From Carnobacterium sp. 17-4 (GTDB lineage Bacteria; Bacillota; Bacilli; Lactobacillales; Carnobacteriaceae): a stretch of DNA of 64,000 nt. Under the pieces are notes generated by a model. The model saw only the letters and a program-made list of their open reading frames with translations, did not search any database and was not told where the DNA came from. Where the stretch lies: assembly GCF_000195575.1 (NCBI RefSeq), contig NC_015391.1:1108501-1172500 (forward strand). The letters run 5' to 3'. Below are positions 35,088 through 42,500 of this stretch, piece after piece. A program made the position numbers and the translations under genes. How positions within the stretch are numbered: position 1 is the stretch's first letter; each line of letters starts with the position of its first letter.

Positions 35088-35318
35088 CTAATTTTTTGAA
35101 ACTTTTATAGAAACAATTCTATAGTCTTGACCTTCTAAAAAATAATTTTCATAACTTTCGTTGTCTGAAAATTTAATTGACGTAACAATATTTGACTGGG
35201 GTTTCCAATCAGCAGAAAACCTTTCACCGTTGCATTCAATAATTAAATCAAAATTATGTTTGTCTTCTGAAACTAAATTAAGTGAAAAATAAACAGCTTG
35301 AACATGCATTAATTTCAA
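35088..35318 (-). CDS. Small hypothetical protein, 76 residues
   Basis: This minus-strand frame encodes a mixed beta-type soluble protein with alternating hydrophobic residues (FDLIIECNGERFSADW; YRIVSIKVSKN). The likely start is TTG at 35318, eight bases after AAGG; a GTG at 35327 and an ATG at 35309 are alternatives. No family is recognised. It faces the preceding small gene convergently. Confidence 0.4.
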   Translation of the reverse strand: MKLMHVQAVYFSLNLVSEDKHNFDLIIECNGERFSADWKPQSNIVTSIKFSDNESYENYFLEGQDYRIVSIKVSKN

Positions 35319-35378
35319 TGGTATCACCTTCTTTAAAGAGATTATCTAATTCAAAAAAATTTGAAGAAGGAAAACATT

Positions 35379-35489
35379 TTGAATAAACTTTTGAAAATAG
35401 CTATAACGCTCACACCTGTTGGATCAGTCGTGAAGGTCATAAACAAAATTGCAAAGTCTTCAACCCCAACGGAAAAAGAACAATTATAG
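35379..35489 (+). CDS. Possible 36-residue peptide
   Basis: A TTG at 35379 lies eight bases after GAAGG and opens a 37-codon frame giving a peptide with a hydrophobic stretch (LLKIAITLTPVGSVVKVI) and a polar tail. No homology is recognised. It could be chance. Confidence 0.25.
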   Translation: MNKLLKIAITLTPVGSVVKVINKIAKSSTPTEKEQL

Positions 35490-35542
35490 TTGTTAAATGA
35501 TATACTATCTATCCAAGTAAATTTAGTTCCATATGTTTTTCC

Positions 35543-35635
35543 TCATTCCTTCTTTAAATGTCTAATTAGTTTTTGAATAAAAATGCTGTAATACTTGCGG
35601 AAGGGGGGAGAGCGCACTTGTTTTACAAGTATCAT
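35543..35635 (-). CDS. Possible 30-residue basic peptide
   Basis: A minus-strand ATG at 35635 follows AAGGAG with eight bases between. The frame encodes a basic peptide (MILVKQVRSPPFRKYYSIF...). A tight hairpin ACTTG-TTTT-ACAAGT lies inside its start region. The strong ribosome binding site is the only support. It sits downstream of the Thoeris terminator, so it would be a separate unit. Confidence 0.3.
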   Translation of the reverse strand: MILVKQVRSPPFRKYYSIFIQKLIRHLKKE

Positions 35636-35674
35636 AATATTAACTCCTTTAGATATAAAATTAGTATAAGAAAA

Positions 35675-35698
35675 AAGACGCTCATTTTTGAGCGTCTT
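35675..35698 (-). terminator. Terminator of the Thoeris operon
   Basis: A perfect 10-base stem (AAGACGCTCA and TGAGCGTCTT) with a four-base loop lies 43 bases past the last Thoeris stop and is followed by a T-run on the minus strand. Confidence 0.85.
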
Positions 35699-35740
35699 AA
35701 AAAATAGTGCGTTTAATGATTAACGAAAAATATTGTTAAT

Positions 35741-36289
35741 TTATTTTGGGTATCTATTGCGAATCTGAATAGCTTCTTCAATCAATAGTTCTATATTATC
35801 TTTTATATCTTTGTATACATACTTACTTGTTTGATAACTTGATTCATAAGTACTACAAATCGAACTAAGTCTTATTTCATTAGAATCTGCGGGTAAATCA
35901 TGCTGTGCAATATAATTAAATGTTTTGTCTATACAGAAATTTTTGAACGGATTAGCTCCTTTTGAAGATTGCTTGCCCTCTATATCTTCAAGATTATGAA
36001 TATAGATACCTACAATACCTTTTCCTTGTTTCCAAGCTTGCTCAATTTCATAACGAACCCATTTTCTTGAAGACGTCTCGCTACCTATAAGAACAACGAG
36101 ACATGAGCGTTTTTTCATTTCATTATCAATCCAAGATTTAATAGATGTATCGCTTTTTAAACGAACTTTTTCCCAACCGTTATCAGAAAAAATTGGTTGA
36201 CTTTCTACAACACCGATATTTCTAATTTGACCAGTTCTCCAAACATCATTCGAAAAATGAAAACTGAAAAATACTTGTCTTATTGCCAT
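35741..36289 (-). CDS. thsB: Thoeris TIR-like signalling protein ThsB (DUF1863 type)
   Basis: ThsB senses phage infection and converts NAD+ to a cyclic ADP-ribose isomer that activates ThsA. This 182-residue protein has the MTH538/DUF1863 TIR-like layout: VFFSFHFSNDVWR at the N-terminus, VVLIGSETSSRKWVRYE in the middle and GKGIVGIYIHN then KGANPF. Glu81 in WVRYE lines up with the catalytic Glu85 I recall for Bacillus cereus ThsB. The start has AAGGAGG six bases upstream. It is the last gene of a three-gene operon, 20 bases after the ThsA stop, and is terminated by a strong hairpin. Confidence 0.88.
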   Translation of the reverse strand: MAIRQVFFSFHFSNDVWRTGQIRNIGVVESQPIFSDNGWEKVRLKSDTSIKSWIDNEMKKRSCLVVLIGSETSSRKWVRYEIEQAWKQGKGIVGIYIHNLEDIEGKQSSKGANPFKNFCIDKTFNYIAQHDLPADSNEIRLSSICSTYESSYQTSKYVYKDIKDNIELLIEEAIQIRNRYPK

Positions 36290-36309
36290 AAATTCTCCTC
36301 CTTAATAAG

Positions 36310-37728
36310 CTAAAATACTTGTAAACTGTCTATAATTTTTAAAATAGTATTAATCAATTGTGTTTGATCATTACTTTTACTAAGGATATCAATATGTTCT
36401 TCTAAATAGGGGTAATCAGAAATATTTTGACTGACTTCATTAAATATTTCTCTAGCTGCCCATCCAGTGCTTCCGATTGGAATCAATGCGACGTTGTTTT
36501 TTTTAGCAATTTCATACTCATCTAAAACCCCCCTTGCTATCTCAGGATTTTCATCTTTAAGTTTATTACCAAACATAAAGATAGCAATTCCAGATTGACT
36601 GATCATATCAGTTCGATATTTTTTCCATTTATCTTCTTTTGGGATAAGTCCGTTAATTGTTTGTGGAAAAGGCCTTAAAGAAAGATGTTCATCAATGTGT
36701 TTAAATTTACTAGACATAATTTCTTCTAATGCACCATTAACAACAGAAGAACCAATTCCTAAACCAAAACCTGAAATAACTTTATAATTCTTGCAAACTA
36801 GTTCTTTTGATAATAAATATGCTAAACTTTCACACTTCTCTTTAGTCCAAGGTTCTGAAAATATTGATGCACTACCAGAAATAAAAATATTTTTTCGGAG
36901 ATATCCATTTTCAATTTCAGATAATAAGTTTGTAATTTCTGAATAACTATCTAAGGTAATAGCTTGTATACCATACCGTTGCAGATCCTCTATACGTAAT
37001 TTCTGTTTAGCTTTTCGATACAAGAAGTCTTCTTGTATTTCTCCTTTTTCTTGTTTTACTTTTTCGAAAAAGCAATAATGATCACGAGTTGATTCCTTTA
37101 AGAGAACTCGAATTTGACCAAGAACATAATTTAGATTAGGATCTTCAAAACTAAACCCAATAAAAACAAATGTTTTCGACACTAAGTCACCTTGTAGTAC
37201 GGTTCTAAAAAGAGGTCGTTCGTTTTCGTAAATCTCGTAATCATCTTTAGTTAAAACTGCTTGAGCAGGTAATTTCGAATCTCCATGCATTTTATAGACA
37301 ACAGCATCTCTATCATAAATATTATCTGCTAATGACTGCTGTGTCATCTTTATATCAGCTTTTCTATCATTCAATTCTAGGCCTTTTTCTATAAGATCAT
37401 CATAATTGGTGGTCCAATAAGTCGAAATAGGTAATCTAGTAATAATTTCGACATTTTCATTAATTTCTACTTCTTTATTAAATTCATTTAAAATTTTTGA
37501 ATTGATACCAGATCTATTTCCTCGAACATTCTTATAGTATTGTGCAACTGCAATTAAATCATCTTCTTTATCAACATTTAATCCGATATCTTTAGCAAGT
37601 GGGCGTACAAGTTCTTTCCAACTAACATATCCCGAGCTTCTGGATAACCCAGCACCTGCGAATACAGCAGCATAACCTTCTGATACGGCTCTAGTATATT
37701 CCCGTATAAATTCTTCTATAGTTGCTAT
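36310..37728 (-). CDS. thsA: Thoeris effector ThsA (SIR2-SLOG NADase), non-ATG start
   Basis: ThsA is the effector that destroys NAD+ when its SLOG domain binds the ThsB product. The open frame gives a complete 472-residue protein, close to the 476 residues of B. cereus ThsA. SIR2 residues 1-278 include FAGAGLSRSSGYVSW (23-37), WTTNYDDLIE with Asn108, and YKMHGD with His148. SLOG covers 279-472 with FISGSAS, SGFGLGIGS and LRPFPQ. The N-terminal 118 codons have no ATG, GTG or TTG. An ATA at 37728 has AAGGAG nine bases upstream and gives MATIEEF...; an ATT at 37734 is the alternative. Starting at the first TTG (37374) would remove the NAD-binding loop and Asn108. No stop or frameshift is seen. 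Confidence 0.88.
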   Translation of the reverse strand: MATIEEFIREYTRAVSEGYAAVFAGAGLSRSSGYVSWKELVRPLAKDIGLNVDKEDDLIAVAQYYKNVRGNRSGINSKILNEFNKEVEINENVEIITRLPISTYWTTNYDDLIEKGLELNDRKADIKMTQQSLADNIYDRDAVVYKMHGDSKLPAQAVLTKDDYEIYENERPLFRTVLQGDLVSKTFVFIGFSFEDPNLNYVLGQIRVLLKESTRDHYCFFEKVKQEKGEIQEDFLYRKAKQKLRIEDLQRYGIQAITLDSYSEITNLLSEIENGYLRKNIFISGSASIFSEPWTKEKCESLAYLLSKELVCKNYKVISGFGLGIGSSVVNGALEEIMSSKFKHIDEHLSLRPFPQTINGLIPKEDKWKKYRTDMISQSGIAIFMFGNKLKDENPEIARGVLDEYEIAKKNNVALIPIGSTGWAAREIFNEVSQNISDYPYLEEHIDILSKSNDQTQLINTILKIIDSLQVF

Positions 37729-37771
37729 TTTAATGCACTCCTTGTTCTCAAATTATAAAATGCTAGTAAAA

Positions 37772-38356
37772 TTATTTTTCTAAAAGCCATTCTTTGAAAG
37801 AGGTTATATAGGTACCATCTTTTTTATCAGTAAAAATATAATATCCTTTTGGAACAAAGTTTCCATCAATATCAGTTTCAGACCCATCAAAAAACGTAAT
37901 ATAAGGATAAATAGACATATACTCCGAGCCTTTATAACTCCAATCAGATGTTTCTGCCGGCTTCATAGGAAACAAGGCAATATTTTTTTCGAACTTTTTT
38001 GCGTCACCAAAACCTAATTCCCAATTACACCATTTTGATTCAATAGCTCCATTTGTAGCAAGTAATATAAACTTGTCGCAATCATTAATTCTTTTTTTTA
38101 TTCTTGAAGCTGTTTCTCCAGATGTAATTGTTGGGAGTGAAGGATCTTTACTATCAATGTAAACTTTCACATCAAAATTTTTTTCCAAAAATCCTAATAT
38201 ATCTTTAAGATTTTCTAGTTCATCATGCTTATGTGAAATAAAAATTGTAGTTTTAGTTTCTGAGAACTGATAGCTTTTTTTTATTGATGCTCTTGCTTCA
38301 TTTAAATTATGTTGAGAATAATTCTTAAATTCGCCTTGTTCGAATATCTTTTTCAT
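37772..38356 (-). CDS. TIR-domain protein, second ThsB-type sensor of the Thoeris operon
   Basis: This 194-residue protein has a canonical TIR fold after a ~33-residue N-terminal extension: TTIFISHKHDELEN opening strand, VYIDSKDPSL, and the catalytic Glu113 in CNWELGFGDAKKF. It is a different subfamily from the DUF1863-type ThsB two genes downstream. It is the promoter-proximal gene of the operon (AGGAG six bases before ATG), 43 bases before ThsA. Thoeris loci with several TIR proteins are known, and each TIR can respond to different phages. Assignment as a Thoeris signal producer follows from domain and context. Confidence 0.85.
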   Translation of the reverse strand: MKKIFEQGEFKNYSQHNLNEARASIKKSYQFSETKTTIFISHKHDELENLKDILGFLEKNFDVKVYIDSKDPSLPTITSGETASRIKKRINDCDKFILLATNGAIESKWCNWELGFGDAKKFEKNIALFPMKPAETSDWSYKGSEYMSIYPYITFFDGSETDIDGNFVPKGYYIFTDKKDGTYITSFKEWLLEK

Positions 38357-38510
38357 AACTATCTCCTTTTATTTAATATAATGCAAATTTACGGAATAAT
38401 TTATTATATTAAGGAAAAAAATAAAAAATATGTTATTTTAATTATAACACTTCTCAATAATAAGTATAATATAGGTGGAAATTATAGTTAGTTTAAAGGA
38501 GAGAAAATTA

Positions 38511-39095
38511 ATGTTTTATCGAAACTCTAAGAAAGAAAAATTACTATATGAGCTTTCTTTTTACAAACAAGAAATAAAAGAGCTTTCTTATTATAAAAAA
38601 ATAGTTGAACAACAGAGAGTTAACGATAAACGTTGTAAAGAGCATCATAAGCATATTCTAGAAGGAACTAACCATATAGTCATTGATCAATTGGATATCA
38701 CAAATGTTACTGCAATTTATATCTATAAGTTAGATTGTCCAGCTGAGCAATGGATGTTTGATCTAGGATTCAGTCTTCAATATGAAAGTTTTGCAACTCT
38801 TATTGGTAAATTGGAATTTGGATTAATTATTGAGAATCAAGCAAAGATAGAAAAGGTCTGTGTAGCTAAAGAGTATAGAAACCAAGGGATTGCTACTTAC
38901 ATGATGAAAAAAGCAATTGCCTGGGGGGAAGTTCAAAGATTTTCAGAGTTAACATTGTTTGCTAGTACTGCTATAGAAAAAATAGAAAACGAACTAAATC
39001 AAATTGAATTAATTAACTTTTATCATAGTTTAGGATTTGAAAACAATTTTCCTAAATCAAATAATATGGTTTATAAATACTTACCAATAAAATAA
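38511..39095 (+). CDS. GNAT-family N-acetyltransferase
   Basis: This 194-residue protein ends in a GNAT domain. The acetyl-CoA loop is within VAKEYRNQGIATYMMKKAI, and the C-terminal strand has INFYHSLGFE. The first ~50 residues are a highly charged helix (YRNSKKEKLLYELSFYKQEIKEL), probably a coiled coil, which is unusual for a stand-alone GNAT. The ATG at 38511 has AAAGGAGAG upstream; the earlier in-frame ATG at 38475 lacks one. It is divergent from Thoeris. The substrate is unknown. Confidence 0.75.
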   Translation: MFYRNSKKEKLLYELSFYKQEIKELSYYKKIVEQQRVNDKRCKEHHKHILEGTNHIVIDQLDITNVTAIYIYKLDCPAEQWMFDLGFSLQYESFATLIGKLEFGLIIENQAKIEKVCVAKEYRNQGIATYMMKKAIAWGEVQRFSELTLFASTAIEKIENELNQIELINFYHSLGFENNFPKSNNMVYKYLPIK

Positions 39096-39336
39096 AGTAA
39101 AAGTTTCAAAACTTTCTACAAGAGTATGAAAATTATTAATATCAATACAATCATTATATATAGATAAAACACAAAATTTTATCAACAATTACAGATAGTA
39201 AAAATATACATAAGAAGACTTGGATCTAAACTACTGAAGTGAATAAGTATAGTATATTCATAGATTACCAGTTAATATTTAAGAGGTGAAATCTAAATTT
39301 GCTTTAAAGTAATTTAGAACAATTAAGCAGATAAAA

Positions 39337-39374
39337 AAAGTGACTAGAATGTTTTTCTAATCACCTTTAAAATT
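39337..39374 (-). terminator. Terminator of the ATPase-caspase gene
   Basis: On the minus strand AAAGGTGATTAGAA pairs with TTCTAGTCACTTT (two G-T wobbles) and continues as TTTT, about 130 bases after the gene's stop. Confidence 0.7.
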
Positions 39375-39392
39375 TAATTTTTAATAGATAGA

Positions 39393-39503
39393 ATAAACGA
39401 AATATACTACCAATTTTAGAATATATTAGATTCAAATGTAATTAAACTCATTCAATACGAATTTTTTTAAAGATATTATAACAAGTCTTTTCATACCTAT
39501 TTA
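39393..39503. repeat. Diverged direct repeat, copy A
   Basis: It shares ACGAAATATACTACCAATT, then TAGA and a tract ending in CAAGTCTTTTCATACC with the copy at 44753-44875, in the same orientation, with substitutions and a gap. The pair brackets the large ATPase-caspase gene. Confidence 0.65.
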
Positions 39504-39504
39504 A

Positions 39505-42500
39505 TCATTTAAAAGATATATCTTTCTTAATTTTAACAATAATACTTGATCTACTGGAATCTAAGACTGCTTTTGGATTTTGTTCATAGTTAAGTTCTTC
39601 TTTTGTATATATTGTAACTTTTTTTGAAAGATACTCTTGTAATGATATATCTGTAAGATATTTCTTTTCCAAAAGAATATTCGATACATTACCATTCATT
39701 GCATCAACTAAATGATATGTCCATATTCCATGTTTTAACTCATCACTAGAATAAGAACTTTCACCGGGTTGGCATGATAAGAAAGTTGCATAGTAGGGAA
39801 ATTCACTAATAAGAACTCTAATTTCTTCATCGTTTAAATCAGTAATACTGTTTCTCTGCATTGGATTTTGAAAAGCTTGTGCACAAGCGTCTATAAAAAT
39901 AAGAGCATTTTTACATTTAGATTCTTGTAAAGGATTGAGTAACATATGTTGTAAAGAGATCGCAGTTTCATTTATATTGGATGGATGCATATCATAAGTT
40001 GATAAGTAATTAGTAACTCCGTTATGGAATCCATGCCCAACATAATAGAAAATTAATCTGTCTTGTTCAGTCAAAGAAGCGAACAAGCCTTTTAAATCAT
40101 ATTCTAAATTAGATTTTAAAGCCTTTTCGTTAATAATCATTGTGATATCATCTTCGGTGATATGCATACTTTCTTCTAACATTTGTTTAAACAAATATGC
40201 ATCATCTTTCGCATATTTAACTTTAGATATTTGATTGCTCGATCTAGGAGCATACTCTTCAATTGCAATAATAACAGCTACGGTTCTATTATATTCTGGT
40301 TCAATTAATTGAATTTCTTTTCTTTCATGAATACTTTGGATACCTTGACGAGTATATTTTTTACCTTCAAGGAGAATTTCTTCCTCTGCTTTTTTTGTTT
40401 CTATTATAAATATTTTTTTATCATCATTTTCTATCCAGTTATAAGTGACAACTGGAGTTATAGAAAGTAAAGAAATCGATTTTTGTATAATGTCTAACAT
40501 TGGAAAATCGTCACTAAGTCCAACTATTTCATTTTTATTCATATCTATTTCTTTCATACCGAAAATCAATTTTCCACCTTCAGTATTAGCAAAAGAAGAC
40601 GTAATCTGAGCTATTCTATAAGGATCGAATGGAACTGCATTAAAATCAAATACTTCAGATTTAGTTTTTTGCTCTAAATATTCCCAATTGTATTCTGTTA
40701 TATCAATATTATTTATTGGTATTCTATTTATACCTGTTGTTTTCAAAAGTTGTCCAAGAGTAATTTTTTTGGGAACATTTATCCCATCCTCATACCAAAG
40801 TTCTGCATCAACATGTTCTAGAACATCAAACTCAGAAGTGTAGTAAATTAATACTTGATGATTATCAGAGGGACGGGCAACGATTGTTACGTTGTTTCCA
40901 TTTTTAGTTATACCTCCAATTATACTATCAGTAATATTATAGTGATGAGAACAATCATATTCAGGTAATTTTCCCAGGTGAGCAAGTATATTTGGAATTG
41001 CTCTAGAAATTAAACTTTCAACATAAAGCATTGAGTTATAATCAGATCTAGATAAATGGAAAAATTCAGGACGTACATTTTCTGTATCTATTGCATTTCG
41101 TATATCTTTAAACGAATTAATATTTTTTGTTGTTTGGCTATCGGACAAATCATCATACAGACTTTGCTCAGGAATACCTAGCTCTTCTTGTATAAAATAG
41201 TCATGAATTTCTTCTTTTGTTGATCTTAATAGAAAATCCAACTTTTCTTCATGTCCAGTTAACTCAAGATAATTACAAAGAATATTTGATAGGTTTAAAA
41301 ATACACTATTGCTATTCCATGGATTAGTCACATATAAAGTAGAATTTGAATAATGAGTATTTACACTTTTTACAAAATTAATCCCTTCATAAGTGATTTC
41401 TAGTTTATCAGATTGAAAAATCATCAATGAACTAATCATATTATTTAATTTTTCAATGTTAATACTTAAATTATCAGCATAGGAGCCACTATTAATCCAA
41501 AGCAATAAGTAAGGAATAATAGATTGTAAATTACTTTTTAGAGGTACACATTCTTCCTTTTTGGTAGAAATTAATTGGAATTCATCTTGTTTAAGCAGTT
41601 GCACCCCAAAGTACTGGAATAAAATTTCTAAATGGGGATTTTTTCTATTTTCAGCGTTGAGTAGTATGAAAATATATTGATCTTGAAAAATAGACTCATT
41701 GCCATAAATAAAACATTTCAGATTTTTACATTCACTGAATCCCATTTTTGTATTTAACAAGCTCTCATTTTCAGCCCATTTACTGACTATTTCAATTTCA
41801 GAAGAGCTCCAATTAACACATTTATCTAATAAGATTTCATAGATCAATTGAACTCTTTCAATATTTGATTTCTTTATTCGACCATTATCATCCATATCAT
41901 TAGAAATTTTTTCGAGTATTGTTAAATAATCATTGAGACATAGTGAGGTTTTAAATCCGAAAAAAGCTCTCCAATCTGAAGTTAAATCTGGACCATTAAA
42001 AACAGGTAAATATTTTGAAGATATATCTTTAATATCATTTGTGTTAAGAAATACTTCATGTGTAGTTTCACATGTATTTGAAAGTGTTGGTATGCATTTT
42101 TTATTTCTGATCAACCAAGGAACATAATTTTGTATTTTATCCCCAGTTGTACGGCCTTCATAATTATTACGTCCCCAAAAAGCTATCGCAGGAATCTCTA
42201 TATTGTCAGGATTGAAGTTATTAATATAATCTGACCAAAAAGGGGAAGCAAATTTAAAATTATTTTCAGTAAATTTGCTAAGCTTTAAAGTTGTGATATT
42301 GCTAAACTCGTTTGCAGTAAATTCTGAAACAAAGGGTTTAAATTTTTTATCATCTGTATTAAAATAAGCGCTGATTATATCTATATCAGTACTTGAACTA
42401 GAGAATTTATCTTTTAATATTTTTTTTGAAATCCCTTCCTCTACTCCAAGATGTTTAAAGAAAATTTTCCAATCATCTTTTTCATTGAGGTTAGTACAAT

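Larger units (their letters stand above)
39096..39504. other. AT-rich gap with terminator and first copy of a direct repeat
   Basis: No gene with a credible start is visible. The gap holds a minus-strand terminator at 39337-39374 and, from about 39393 to 39503, one copy of a diverged repeat whose partner lies at 44753-44875. That repeat ends within two bases of the stop codon of the large gene. Confidence 0.6.

Noticed and set aside
36310-37374. SIR2-SLOG protein starting at the TTG at 37374 (354 residues)
   Set aside because: Strong ThsA sequence, including the GAG loop and TTNYD, continues 118 codons upstream in the same frame. The TTG has no ribosome binding site and would give an enzyme without its active-site Asn.
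38309-38491. 60-codon plus-strand ORF in the Thoeris-GNAT gap
   Set aside because: It overlaps the start of the TIR gene antisense, is dominated by Ile/Tyr/Asn from AT-rich DNA and has no ribosome binding site.
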